Notes: generated by a model from the letters alone, not told the origin. A stretch of 64,000 bases of DNA from Pseudooceanicola nanhaiensis (GCF_020171315.1 NZ_JAIUZP010000011.1:62001-126000); one strand, 5' to 3'. Shown: positions 8,703-17,601, numbered from the stretch's first letter. Made by a program: numbers and translations.

Positions 8703-10097
8703 ATGGCATTGGAACGCTACGATATCGCGGTAATCGGGGCCGGGGTGATCGGCTGCGCCATCGCCCGGGCCTTCACGCTGGACGGGGCCAAGGTCGTGGT
8801 GCTCGAAAAGGCAGCGGATGTGCTCGACGGGGCCTCCAAGGGCAACTCCGCCATCCTCCACACCGGGTTCGACGCGCCCGAGGGCTCGCTGGAACAGCGC
8901 TGCGTGGCCGAGGGCCATGCCGAATACCTCTCGATCCGCGAAGGTCTCGGCCTGCCGCTCGATCCCTGCGGCGCCCTCGTGCTGGCCTGGAACGCGGAGG
9001 AAGAGGCCCGCCTGCCCGCCCTGCTGGCCCAGGGCCATGCCAATGGCGTCAGGGATGCCACGCCCCTCACCGCCGCCCAGATCCGCAGCGAGGAGCCCAA
9101 CCTCTCCCCCCGCCTGCGCGCCGGTTTCCGCGTCCCGGGCGAGTCGCTGATCGACCCGTGGTCCGCGCCCCATGCCTACCTGCTTCAGGCGCTGCTCAAC
9201 GGCGCCACCCTGCTGCGCAACGCAGAGGTGACGGGCGGCCAGCACGACGGCACCGACTGGCACCTCGACACTGCCGCAGGCCCGCTGCGCGCCGGCCTCG
9301 TGATCAATGCCGCCGGCCTCTGGGGCGATCTCCTCGACGAGCGCCTCCTGGGCCAGCGCGATTTCACCATCCGCCCGCGCAAGGGCCAATTCGTGGTCTA
9401 CGACAAATCCGCCGCCGCCCTCGCCCGCCACATCCTGCTGCCGGTGCCGACCGAGAAGACCAAGGGCATCGTCCTCTGCCGCACCGCCTTCGGCAATCTC
9501 CTCGTCGGCCCCACCGCCGAGGATCAGGAGGACCGCGTCACCGCCGCCCTCGTGCCCGACACCCTCGCCGCCCTGCGGGCGAAGGGCGAGGAGATCCTGC
9601 CCCGCCTGCGCGACCACGAGGTGACATCGCTCTACGCCGGCCTGCGCCCCGCGACGCAGTACAAGGAATACCGTATCAAGGCGCACCCCGACCGCGCGAT
9701 GATCACCGTGGGCGGCATCCGCTCCACCGGCCTCTCCTCCGCCCTCGGCACCGCGAAACACGTCCGCGCCCTGGCCGAAACCCTCGGGCACCGCGCCGCC
9801 CCCCTCGCCGATCCGGTCACCCCGCGCCTGCCCAATATCTCCGCCACCGCGCCGCGCGATTGCCACGCCCCCGGCCACGATGGCCTGATCTGCCCCTGCG
9901 AAGAAGTCACCCGCCGCGAGGTGGAGGCCGCCCTCACAGGCCCCCTCGCCCCGAACACGCTCGCGGGCCTCAAGCGCCGCACCCGCGTCACCATGGGCCG
10001 CTGCCAGGGCTTCTACTGCTCAGCAGCCCTCGCCAGGCTCACCGAAGGCCGCCTCGCCCAGCCCATGACCGGCCCTACAGACCGGATGGAGGACTGA
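8703..10097 (+). CDS. FAD-dependent glycerol-3-phosphate dehydrogenase-like oxidoreductase with C-terminal [2Fe-2S] domain
   Basis: The 464-residue protein begins with a DAO-family FAD-binding site (VIGAGVIGCAIARAF, about residues 9-23) and continues with the substrate domain seen in GlpA/GlpD and LhgO-type enzymes (GLRPATQYKEY). The last 60 residues form a BFD-like [2Fe-2S] module with cysteines in CPCEE and GRCQGFYC. This layout is known from anaerobic-type GlpA and from Thermotoga-like glycerol operons. It most likely oxidises glycerol 3-phosphate to dihydroxyacetone phosphate and passes electrons through the cluster. The ATG was chosen because the Rossmann motif follows it directly. It leads an operon with a second FAD protein and an FGGY kinase. 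A related hydroxy-acid substrate is possible. Confidence 0.82.
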   Translation: MALERYDIAVIGAGVIGCAIARAFTLDGAKVVVLEKAADVLDGASKGNSAILHTGFDAPEGSLEQRCVAEGHAEYLSIREGLGLPLDPCGALVLAWNAEEEARLPALLAQGHANGVRDATPLTAAQIRSEEPNLSPRLRAGFRVPGESLIDPWSAPHAYLLQALLNGATLLRNAEVTGGQHDGTDWHLDTAAGPLRAGLVINAAGLWGDLLDERLLGQRDFTIRPRKGQFVVYDKSAAALARHILLPVPTEKTKGIVLCRTAFGNLLVGPTAEDQEDRVTAALVPDTLAALRAKGEEILPRLRDHEVTSLYAGLRPATQYKEYRIKAHPDRAMITVGGIRSTGLSSALGTAKHVRALAETLGHRAAPLADPVTPRLPNISATAPRDCHAPGHDGLICPCEEVTRREVEAALTGPLAPNTLAGLKRRTRVTMGRCQGFYCSAALARLTEGRLAQPMTGPTDRMED

Positions 10098-10274
10098 ATG
10101 CCCCGCACACCTCCCCATCACGGCACCCGCGCCCATCATCCACTGTTCGAAAATATCCTCGGGGGGAGTCGCGCCCTGCGCGACGGGGGGCAGACAGCCC
10201 CCCTCTCCCGCCCGCCGCAGGCGCAGACCCCGCCCTCGCCAGCGTCCCCCCCTAACCCGCAGCCCACCCCATGA
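10098..10274 (+). CDS. Possible 58-residue coupling ORF, proline-rich (may be non-coding repeat DNA)
   Basis: An open frame starts immediately after the dehydrogenase stop (TGA then ATG) and ends as ATGA across the start of the next gene, so it would translationally link both neighbours. The predicted peptide is rich in proline and alanine in its second half, has no cysteine and no recognisable domain. The reading passes through the hairpin repeat listed separately, which argues that the frame is accidental. In Thermotoga-like operons this position is taken by a small CxxC protein (DUF1667); this ORF does not resemble it. Confidence 0.2.
   Translation: MPRTPPHHGTRAHHPLFENILGGSRALRDGGQTAPLSRPPQAQTPPSPASPPNPQPTP
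10145..10203. repeat. Intergenic hairpin repeat (GTTCGAAAATATCCTC type)
   Basis: This stretch begins with the A/T-containing word GTTCGAAAATATCCTC in very GC-rich surroundings. It continues into a small stem, GTCGCG-CCCTG-CGCGAC, and then a perfect stem GGGGGGC-AGACA-GCCCCCC at 10185-10203. I recall similar words ending genes in many Rhodobacterales genomes, but that is memory and not a search. It lies inside the operon and may stabilise or attenuate the message. Confidence 0.5.
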
Positions 10275-11473
10275 CCCGGATCGCCATCATCGGCGCCGGC
10301 CCCACCGGCCTCTCCGCCGCCGCCACCCTTGCCTCCGCCGGCCATGCCGTCACCGTGATCGAGCGCGAGCCCGAACCGGGCGGCATCCCACGCCACTGCG
10401 GCCATTCCCCCTACGGGATGCGCGAATACCGCCGCCTGCTCTCGGGCCGCGCCTATGCCCGCCGCCTCGCCGCAACCGCCGCCACAGCAGGCGCGCAGAT
10501 CCGCCTCTCGACCCATGTCACCGCACTCCATCCCGGCGGGCGGATCGACCTGCTCACGCCCGACGGCCCCGAGACGCTCACCCCCGACCGAGTGCTGCTC
10601 GCCATGGGCTGCCGGGAAAGCTCCCGCGCGGCGCGGATGATCGGCGGCACCAAGCCCGGCGGCGTGCTCAACACCGGCGCGCTGCAGGGCCTCGTCTACC
10701 TCGACCATCTCACGCCCTTCCGCCGCCCGGTGATCCTCGGGACCGAGATGGTCGCCTTCTCCGCCCTGCTCACCTGCCGCCACGCGGGCATCCGCCCCGT
10801 GGCCATGGTCGAGCCCGGTCCACGCCCCATTGCCCGCTTCCCGGCCGCCCTGCTGCCGAAGGCCCTCGGCGTGCCGCTCCTCACCCGGACGCAGGTCACC
10901 GCCATCGAGGGCGAGGACCGCGTCCGCGCGATCCACCTCGCCACGCCCAAGGGCGCACGGCGGATCGAGGCTGACGGGCTCATCCTCACCGGGCTCTTCC
11001 GGCCCGAAACGCAGTTGCTCCGCCCCGGCCCCGTCCTGCTCGACCCGGGCACCGGCGGGCCGCAGATTGACCAATACGGGCGCTGCTCCGATCCCGCCTA
11101 TTTCGCGGCCGGCAACCTGCTGCGCGGGGTCGAGACGGCAGGCCACTGCTGGGCCGAGGGCCGCGCAGTGGCCCAGGCCGTCCTGGCCGACCTCGAAGGC
11201 CACCTGCCCGCGCCCGAAACCGGCTGCGCCCTGACCACCGGGGCACCGCTGCGCTATGTCCTGCCGCAGCGCATCGTCACCGGCGACCTGCCGCCCGCCT
11301 TCCCGCAGCTGTACCTGCGCCTTGCCGAGCCCGCGCGCGGCACCCTTCTGCTCACCGCGCCCGAAACGCAAGCCGCCCTCGGCCAGATCGACAGCCGCCC
11401 CGAACGGCGCCTCTCCCTGCCCCTGCCCGCGCCCTCTGTCGCAGCCGCCGAAGTCACCCTGAGGCAGCCATGA
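10271..11473 (+). CDS. FAD/NAD(P)-binding oxidoreductase, partner of the glycerol-3-phosphate dehydrogenase
   Basis: The 400-residue protein has an N-terminal Rossmann site (IAIIGAGPTGLSAAATL) and a flavin-enzyme layout with the GIPRHCGHSPYGMREY segment common to the small subunit-like oxidoreductases of glycerol and opine dehydrogenase complexes. A second nucleotide-binding region follows near residue 155 and an FAD-closing motif, YFAAGNLLRGVETAGHCWAEGR, lies near residue 280. It probably works with the upstream iron-sulfur flavoprotein as an electron-transfer or NAD(P)-linked subunit. The last 90 residues are not recognised. Its stop overlaps the kinase start by four bases (ATGA), so it belongs to the same operon. 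Confidence 0.8.
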   Translation: MTRIAIIGAGPTGLSAAATLASAGHAVTVIEREPEPGGIPRHCGHSPYGMREYRRLLSGRAYARRLAATAATAGAQIRLSTHVTALHPGGRIDLLTPDGPETLTPDRVLLAMGCRESSRAARMIGGTKPGGVLNTGALQGLVYLDHLTPFRRPVILGTEMVAFSALLTCRHAGIRPVAMVEPGPRPIARFPAALLPKALGVPLLTRTQVTAIEGEDRVRAIHLATPKGARRIEADGLILTGLFRPETQLLRPGPVLLDPGTGGPQIDQYGRCSDPAYFAAGNLLRGVETAGHCWAEGRAVAQAVLADLEGHLPAPETGCALTTGAPLRYVLPQRIVTGDLPPAFPQLYLRLAEPARGTLLLTAPETQAALGQIDSRPERRLSLPLPAPSVAAAEVTLRQP

Positions 11474-12903
11474 CCCTACTGGCCATCGACCAGGGCACCA
11501 CCTCGACCCGCGCGCTGCTGGCACAGCCGGACGGCCGCCTGCAGCTGCTGGCCAGCCACGCGCACCGCCAAGTCTACCCCGCGCCGGGCCACGTCGAACA
11601 CAACCCCGAAGAGCTGATCGCCAATCTCGCCGCCTGCCTCGCTGCCGCGCCGCAGGACGTCACCGCCGTGGGCTTCGCCAACCAGGGCGAAAGCTGCCTC
11701 GCCTGGGACGGCGAAACCGGGCGTGCCGTCAGCCCGGTCATCGTCTGGCAGGACAGCCGCACCGCCCCGGAGACGGAGCGCCTGAAGGCCGAGGGCGCCG
11801 AGGCCCTGACGCTGGCCCGCGCGGGGCTTCCGCTTGATCCCTATTTCTCCGCCTCCAAGCTGGGCTGGATCCTGCGCCATATCCCCGAAGCGCAGGACCT
11901 CGCCGCCCGGGGCCGCCTGCGGCTCGGCACCACGGATGCCTTCTTCCGCGACCGGCTCACCGGGCGGTATGAGACCGACATCACCACCGCCTCGCGCACC
12001 TCGCTGATGACCCTCGACACCGGCCAGTGGGATGCGGATCTCTGCGCGCTCTTCGGCGTGCCGATGGAGCTGCTGCCACCGATCACGCCGTGCGCCGGGG
12101 CGTTCGGCACCGTGCAGACCGGCGCGGGCCCCCGGCCCCTGACCGCCAGCCTCGTGGACCAGCAGGCGGCGCTCTACGGCCATGGTTGCCGTGCGGCGGG
12201 GGATGCCAAGATCACCTTCGGCACCGGGGCCTTCGCCCTTGCGGTGACCGGAGAGGCACTTTGCCGCCCAGCCTCCGGCCCGGTCCCCACGATCGCGTGG
12301 CAGATCGCCGGGGCCGCTCCGACCTATGCGCTCGACGGTGGCGTCTACGCCGCCTCCTCGGCGGTGAACTGGGCGCGGGACATGCGGCTCTTCCAGACCT
12401 TCGACGCGATCGCCCGCTTCGAGGCGCCCTCCGCCATCGCCCGGGGCCTCGCCTTCGTGCCGGCGCTTGCGGGCCTCGCCTGCCCGCATTGGGACCGCGC
12501 GGCGCGCGGCGCATGGATGGGGCTCTCGCTCGACACATCCCCCGCCGACATGATGCAGGCGCTGCTGGAGGGCGTGGCCTTCCGTTCGGCCGAAGTGCTG
12601 GAGAGCATGGGCAATGCGGTGCCGCTGTCCGCCCCCGTCTCGATCGACGGCGGGATGAGCGCGAACCCCTATTTCTGCCAGTTTCTCTGCGATGCGCTCG
12701 GCCGCGAGATCCGCCTCTCGGACGAGGCAGAGCTGACCGCGCTCGGCACGGCAGCGATGGCGGCAGCGGGGGCCAGCCTGTCTCTGGAGGCCGCGCCGAA
12801 GGGCCGCCTGCTGCACCCGCGCGCCCTGCCAGACGGCGCTATGGCCCGATTCCGGGCCGCGCGGGAAGCGGTGCAGGCCTATGGCCACGCCGTAACGGGC
12901 TGA
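11470..12903 (+). CDS. FGGY-family carbohydrate kinase, glycerol kinase-like
   Basis: The 477-residue protein has the FGGY ATPase fold with DQGTTSTRA at residues 7-15 and GGMSANPYFCQ in the C-terminal half. It matches GlpK in order: VWQDSRT (tryptophan of the glycerol site), GLPLDPYFSASKL (tyrosine), DQQAAL (catalytic aspartate) and FGTGAFAL. One difference stands out: E. coli GlpK has the pair Arg-Glu in NQRETT, whereas this protein reads NQGESC, so the arginine is replaced by glycine. It would phosphorylate glycerol or another polyol in the cytoplasm. The operon context (dehydrogenase, DeoR/GlpR) favours glycerol or a close analogue. Length is slightly below the roughly 500 residues of GlpK. 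Confidence 0.85.
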   Translation: MTLLAIDQGTTSTRALLAQPDGRLQLLASHAHRQVYPAPGHVEHNPEELIANLAACLAAAPQDVTAVGFANQGESCLAWDGETGRAVSPVIVWQDSRTAPETERLKAEGAEALTLARAGLPLDPYFSASKLGWILRHIPEAQDLAARGRLRLGTTDAFFRDRLTGRYETDITTASRTSLMTLDTGQWDADLCALFGVPMELLPPITPCAGAFGTVQTGAGPRPLTASLVDQQAALYGHGCRAAGDAKITFGTGAFALAVTGEALCRPASGPVPTIAWQIAGAAPTYALDGGVYAASSAVNWARDMRLFQTFDAIARFEAPSAIARGLAFVPALAGLACPHWDRAARGAWMGLSLDTSPADMMQALLEGVAFRSAEVLESMGNAVPLSAPVSIDGGMSANPYFCQFLCDALGREIRLSDEAELTALGTAAMAAAGASLSLEAAPKGRLLHPRALPDGAMARFRAAREAVQAYGHAVTG

Positions 12904-12982
12904 AAGGTTGCCCCCGGCCCGCTCAGGCCTCCGCCCGGGCGGTCGGAAACGCGCGGGCCGATGACCAGCCCGCGCCCGCGCC

Positions 12983-13822
12983 TCAGTCGGCGACGATTTC
13001 CTGCCGCTGCTGGCCGAGGCCCTCGATCCCCAGTTCTACCACGTCGCCCACCTTCAGGTAACGCGGCGGCTTCATCCCCATGCCCACGCCCGGGGGCGTG
13101 CCGGTGGAGATCACGTCGCCCGGCATCAGGGTCATGAACTGGCTCAGGTAGCTGACCACATGGGCCACGCCGTAGACCATCGTCGTGGTGGCGCCGTCCT
13201 GCATCGTCTCGCCGTTCACCGTCAGCCACATCTTGAGGGCCTGCGGATCGGCGACCTCGTCCTTGGTCACCAGCCAGGGCCCCAGCGGGGCGAAGTTGTC
13301 GCAGCTCTTGCCCTTGGTCCACTGGCCCGCGCGCTCGGTCTGGTAGGCGCGTTCGCTGACGTCGTTCGACACCGCATAGCCCGCGACATAGTCGAGCGCC
13401 TCGGCCTCCGAGACGTATTTCGCGGGCTTGCCGATGATCACCGCCAGCTCGACCTCCCAGTCCAGCTTCTCCGACCCGCGCGGCAGCGGCGTGGCATCGT
13501 TCGGCCCGCAGATCGCGGTCAGGCCCTTGAGGAAGAGCACCGGCTCGGGCGGGACCTGCATGCCCGCTTCCTCGGCGTGGTCGGCATAGTTGAGGCCGAT
13601 GCAGAGGAACTTGGTGGTGCCCGCGACGCAGGCACCGATGCGGTCTGCGGCCAGTTCCGGCAGGCTCATCGGATCGAGCGCGGCAATCTTGGCCAACCCC
13701 TCGGGCGAGAGCACATCGCCCTTGATGTCCTCCACCACGCCGCTGAGATCGCGGATCGAGCCGTCTTCTGCGAGAATGGCCGGTTTTTCAGCCCCTTGCG
13801 GGCCGACACGCATCAATTTCAT
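12983..13822 (-). CDS. Fumarylacetoacetate hydrolase (FAH) family protein
   Basis: The 279-residue protein carries the FAH domain from about residue 70 on. The metal site and core motif are visible as CIGLNYADHAEE, then PVLFLKGLTAICGPND, LDWEVELAVIIGK and GDVISTGTPPGVGMGMKP. The N-terminal 60 residues are the usual small cap domain. Members of this branch include ureidoglycolate lyase-like and 2,4-diketo-3-deoxy-fuconate-type hydrolases, which cleave or hydrate acylpyruvate-like compounds in the cytoplasm. It stands alone on its strand, converging with the kinase gene with 79 bases between stops, so its pathway cannot be inferred from neighbours. Confidence 0.88.
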   Translation of the reverse strand: MKLMRVGPQGAEKPAILAEDGSIRDLSGVVEDIKGDVLSPEGLAKIAALDPMSLPELAADRIGACVAGTTKFLCIGLNYADHAEEAGMQVPPEPVLFLKGLTAICGPNDATPLPRGSEKLDWEVELAVIIGKPAKYVSEAEALDYVAGYAVSNDVSERAYQTERAGQWTKGKSCDNFAPLGPWLVTKDEVADPQALKMWLTVNGETMQDGATTTMVYGVAHVVSYLSQFMTLMPGDVISTGTPPGVGMGMKPPRYLKVGDVVELGIEGLGQQRQEIVAD

Positions 13823-13977
13823 GGAAACCTCCCTGTTGGTCTTGCCCCTTTCCTAGCGGAAGCGCGGGGGAATGACAGCCCTTCATGGCGGTGTCAGCGG
13901 GGCGTCAGGGAGAACCGCCCCTGATCCCTTGCCCTTCGGCAGGGTCGCGCCCGTCCCGGGGCCGGAGGGCGTCTTGC

Positions 13978-14087
13978 AAAGGCTCCGGCAGAGCCTTTGA
14001 GCCCGCAGGGGGCGTCAGCCCCGGGGGCGCAAGGCGCGCCCGCCCAGGGGGCGGGACGGGCGCGGCCCGGGCGCGGGGCGCCCGGGC
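13978..14087. repeat. Cluster of GC hairpins between the FAH gene and putA
   Basis: Three perfect dyads stand in line: AAAGGCTC-CGGCA-GAGCCTTT (13978-13998), GGGGC-GTCA-GCCCC (14009-14022) and GCCCGGGCGC-GGG-GCGCCCGGGC (14065-14087). The last one begins 18 bases after the putA stop on the minus strand and could end that transcript, although no U-run follows. The 283-base gap contains no credible gene. Confidence 0.6.
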
Positions 14088-14105
14088 GGTGACTTTCGAG
14101 AGCGG

Positions 14106-17100
14106 TCAGCCCGCCAGCAGCTCGGCGTTGCCGCCTGCAGCGGCGGTGTTGATGCAGCAATGCCGCTCCAGCACCAGCCAGCGGGTGAAGTCGCGATCCG
14201 CCAGCAGCGGCACCAGCGCGCCGTCGCGGCCCGCGAGCGCGCGGCGGATGTCACCGGCCTCGGCCTGCCACGAAACGACCGCGGCGAGGTCGGGCAGCGC
14301 GGCCAGCACCTCTGCCGTCACCACGCCGTCGAGACCCAGGCCATAGCCCGGCGCCACGCCCACTGCGCGGCAGCCCAGACGGCGCGCCTGTGCGACCTGC
14401 TTGGCCACCGCCTCGGCCGTCGGCCCGAGGCAGAGCACGCGATCGCGGGCGAAGGTCCGCAGCGTGTTCTTCTCACCCGTGGGCCCCGGCAGCTCGACCT
14501 CTTCGAGGCAGGCCGTGGGCACCGGCAGTGCTGCGAAGGCGGCCTCGATCTCGGCGGCGGACACCTCACGCCCCGCAGGCGCGGGCAGCGCCGGGGCCTC
14601 CACCGCGCGGAAGCGGGTCAGGTAGCGCGGGCCGCCTGCCTTGGGGCCGGTGCCCGACAGCCCCTCGCCGCCAAAGGGCTGCGAGCCGACGATGGCACCG
14701 ATCTGGTTCCGGTTCACATAGGCGTTGCCGACGCGGATGCGCGACGTGATATCCGCCACCCGGCCGCCGATCCGGCTGTGCAGCCCGAAGGTCAGGCCGT
14801 AGCCGCAGCCATTCACCGCCTCGACCACGCGGTCGAGGTCGCGCGCCTTGTAGGTGGCCACATGCAGGACCGGGCCGAAGATCTCCTCGGCGAGGTCCTC
14901 GATGCCGCCTACCTTGATCACGGCGGGGCCGACAAACGTCCCCTGCCCCGGCGCCGCGATCTGGCGCAGCAGTCGGCCCTCCTTGCGGGCGGCCTCCACA
15001 TGGGCGTCGATCTTGGCCTTTGCGGCAGCGTCGATCACCGGGCCCACGTCGGTGGTGATCTGCGCCGGATCGCCGAGGCGCAGCTCGTCCATCGCGCCAT
15101 AGAGCATTTCGAGGAAGCCCTCGGCGATGTCTTCCTGTAGGTAGAGCACCCGCAGCGCGGAGCAGCGCTGACCGGCGGACTGGAAGGAGGAGGCGATGAT
15201 ATCGGTGATCGCCTGTTCCGGCAGAGCCGTGGCATCGACGATCATCGCGTTGAGGCCGCCGGTCTCCGCGATCAGCGGCGCCCCTGCGGGCAGGCTGTCG
15301 GCCATGGTGCGGTGGATGCGCTGTGCCGTGGCGGTGGAGCCGGTGAAGCAGACGCCCGCGATGCGCGGATGCGCGGTGATCGCGCCGCCCACCTCGGCCC
15401 CGGTGCCGGGCAGCAGTTGCAGCACGTCGCCGGGCACGCCCGCCTCGTGCAGCAGCGCCACGGCGAAATCGGCGGTGAGGCAGGTGGCCTCTGCCGGTTT
15501 CGCCACGACCCCGTTGCCGGTGGCAAGGGCGGCCGAGATCTGGCCGGTGAAGATCGCCAGCGGGAAGTTCCACGGCGAGATACAGGCGAAGATGCCCGCA
15601 GGCGCCGCCTCCGACGCGGTCGCCTGAGCGGCGTAGTAGCGCAGGAAGTCGACCGCCTCGCGCAGCTCCGCCACGCCATCGGCCAGCACCTTGCCCGCCT
15701 CGCGCGACAGCAGGGCGAAGATCTCGGCCGCGTGCGCCTCGTAGAGGTCGGCGGCGCGGTTCAGGATCGCGGCGCGTTCGGCCACGGGCGTGTCGGACCA
15801 GTCGCGCGCCCGGTCACAGGCCGCCACGGCGGCTGCGGCGGACACACGGCGGACGCGGCCCACTTCGGCCCCGGTGGCGGGGTTGATCACGGGATGCTCT
15901 TCGCCGCCCTCGGGGCCTGCGACGTATTGCTTGGTGGCGAAGGGCTCCATCGCCACGGCAAGGCCTGCCAGCTCTGCCGGATCGTCGAGGTCGAAACCCT
16001 TGGAGTTCGGACGCTCGGGCGCGAACAGCCCCTCGGGCAGGTCGATCGCCGGGTTGTGCGGGGCGGCAAGCCAGCCCTCGACGGCAAGGAAGGGATCGGC
16101 GGCGATCTCTTCCGGCGCGACGTTTTCATCGGCGATCTGGTGCACGAAGGAGGAGTTCGCCCCGTTCTCCAGAAGGCGCCGCACGAGATAGGCCAGCAGG
16201 TCGCGGTAGGAGCCGACGGGCGCGTAGATCCGGCAGCGGGTGCCTTCCGCCTTGCGCACCAGCGCGTGCAGTTCCTCGCCCATGCCATGCAGGCGCTGGA
16301 ACTCGAACACGTCCTTGGAGGGCGCCATTTCGAGGATCGCGGCCATGGTATGGGCGTTGTGGGTGGCGAACTGCGGATAGATCCGGTCCGTCAGCTCCAG
16401 CAGCTTGGCCGCATTGCAGATGTAGCTGACATCGGTCGAGGCCTTCTGCGTGTAGACCGGGAAGCCCTCCAGCCCCTCGACCTGCGCGCGCTTGATCTCG
16501 GCGTCCCAGTAGGCGCCCTTCACCAGACGGACCATGATCTTGCGGTCCAGACGCCCGGCCAGCCCGTAGAGCCAGTCGATCACCTCGCCGGCGCGCAGGC
16601 CATAGGCCTGCACCACCACGCCGAAGCCGTCCCAGCCCGCCAGTTCGGGATCGGCCATGACGGCGGCGATCACGTCCAGCGACAGCTCCAGCCGTGCGGC
16701 CTCCTCGGCGTCGATGTTGAGCCCGATGCCCGCGGCCTTGGCCTGACGGGCGAGGTCCCGGGTGCGCGCCACGAGGTCGACCATCACGCGGTCGGCCTGC
16801 GCGGTCTCGTAGCGCGGGAAGAGCGCCGAGAGCTTGATCGAGATGCCCGGGTTGGCGCGGATGTCATCGCCCTTTGCCCGGCTCGCCAGATGGGCGATGG
16901 CCTTGGCATAGGCGGCGATGTAGCGCTGCGCGTCGGCCTCGGTCAGGGCGGCCTCGCCCAGCATGTCGTAGGAATGGGTGACGCCCTTGGCCTCCAGCGT
17001 CGCGGCCCGCTTGGTGGCGCCCTCGATGGTCTCGCCCAGCACGAACTGGCGGCCTGCGGCCTCCATCACCTGCCCCACGGCCTTGCGGATCGCAGGCTCG

Positions 17101-17543
17101 CCCACGCGCTTGACCGCGCGGTGCAGCGCGCCCGAGAGCGGCCCGGTGGAGCCTTCGCCCAGAACCTTGCCCGCCGTGGTCAGCGCCAGCGTCGAGGCGT
17201 TCACCATCCAGCTGCCGGAGTGACCGAGATGCCCGGCCCAGTCATGGCGGGCGATCTTGTCCTGGATCAGCGCGTCGCGGGTGTGGCTGTCGGGCACGCG
17301 CAGCAGCGCCTCGGCCAGCGACATCAGCGCGACGCCCTCTTCGGTCGAAAGGCCGTATTCGGCAAGGAAGAGCTCCATCATCCCCGGGCCGCCGGAGCCG
17401 CGCAGGTCGCGCACCATCTGGGTGGCGCGGGTCGAGATGCGCGCGCGCAGGGCGGCATCGACCGTGGTCGCGCGCAGCAGGGCGGCGAGGGCGGCGGCCT
17501 CATCGGGCAGCGGGGAAAGCGGGGCTTGGAAAGGCGCGGTCAT
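14106..17543 (-). CDS. putA: Bifunctional proline dehydrogenase / L-glutamate gamma-semialdehyde dehydrogenase
   Basis: PutA oxidises proline to pyrroline-5-carboxylate with FAD and then to glutamate with NAD. From the chosen ATG it is 1145 residues. The proline dehydrogenase barrel spans about residues 80-480 (MVRLVKGAYWDAEIKRAQ; YAPVGSYRDLLAYLVRRLLE). The aldehyde dehydrogenase domain spans about 560-1000, with WNFPLAIFTGQISAALA, the glutamate in AETGGLNAMIVD and the cysteine in SAGQRCSALRVL, and a C-terminal domain follows. There is no N-terminal ribbon-helix-helix domain, so unlike the E. coli protein it cannot repress its own gene; control is likely by the divergent putR. The start at 17543 has GGAG six bases upstream; two further in-frame ATGs at 17555 and 17570 are weaker. 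Confidence 0.96.
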   Translation of the reverse strand: MTAPFQAPLSPLPDEAAALAALLRATTVDAALRARISTRATQMVRDLRGSGGPGMMELFLAEYGLSTEEGVALMSLAEALLRVPDSHTRDALIQDKIARHDWAGHLGHSGSWMVNASTLALTTAGKVLGEGSTGPLSGALHRAVKRVGEPAIRKAVGQVMEAAGRQFVLGETIEGATKRAATLEAKGVTHSYDMLGEAALTEADAQRYIAAYAKAIAHLASRAKGDDIRANPGISIKLSALFPRYETAQADRVMVDLVARTRDLARQAKAAGIGLNIDAEEAARLELSLDVIAAVMADPELAGWDGFGVVVQAYGLRAGEVIDWLYGLAGRLDRKIMVRLVKGAYWDAEIKRAQVEGLEGFPVYTQKASTDVSYICNAAKLLELTDRIYPQFATHNAHTMAAILEMAPSKDVFEFQRLHGMGEELHALVRKAEGTRCRIYAPVGSYRDLLAYLVRRLLENGANSSFVHQIADENVAPEEIAADPFLAVEGWLAAPHNPAIDLPEGLFAPERPNSKGFDLDDPAELAGLAVAMEPFATKQYVAGPEGGEEHPVINPATGAEVGRVRRVSAAAAVAACDRARDWSDTPVAERAAILNRAADLYEAHAAEIFALLSREAGKVLADGVAELREAVDFLRYYAAQATASEAAPAGIFACISPWNFPLAIFTGQISAALATGNGVVAKPAEATCLTADFAVALLHEAGVPGDVLQLLPGTGAEVGGAITAHPRIAGVCFTGSTATAQRIHRTMADSLPAGAPLIAETGGLNAMIVDATALPEQAITDIIASSFQSAGQRCSALRVLYLQEDIAEGFLEMLYGAMDELRLGDPAQITTDVGPVIDAAAKAKIDAHVEAARKEGRLLRQIAAPGQGTFVGPAVIKVGGIEDLAEEIFGPVLHVATYKARDLDRVVEAVNGCGYGLTFGLHSRIGGRVADITSRIRVGNAYVNRNQIGAIVGSQPFGGEGLSGTGPKAGGPRYLTRFRAVEAPALPAPAGREVSAAEIEAAFAALPVPTACLEEVELPGPTGEKNTLRTFARDRVLCLGPTAEAVAKQVAQARRLGCRAVGVAPGYGLGLDGVVTAEVLAALPDLAAVVSWQAEAGDIRRALAGRDGALVPLLADRDFTRWLVLERHCCINTAAAGGNAELLAG

Positions 17544-17601
17544 GGAGGGCTCCATCGGTGAGAGGGGCATTTGTCTCTAGTATCGCAGATTGCAGACTTC
17601 C

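Noticed and set aside
10098-10274. DUF1667-like third subunit of a glycerol-3-phosphate dehydrogenase complex
   Set aside because: The frame has no cysteine and is proline-rich low-complexity sequence; DUF1667 proteins have CxxC motifs.
15312-17561. Open frame of about 750 codons antisense to putA
   Set aside because: It has the same GC-bias artefact: no domain, Arg/His/Gly-rich composition, and lies entirely inside putA.
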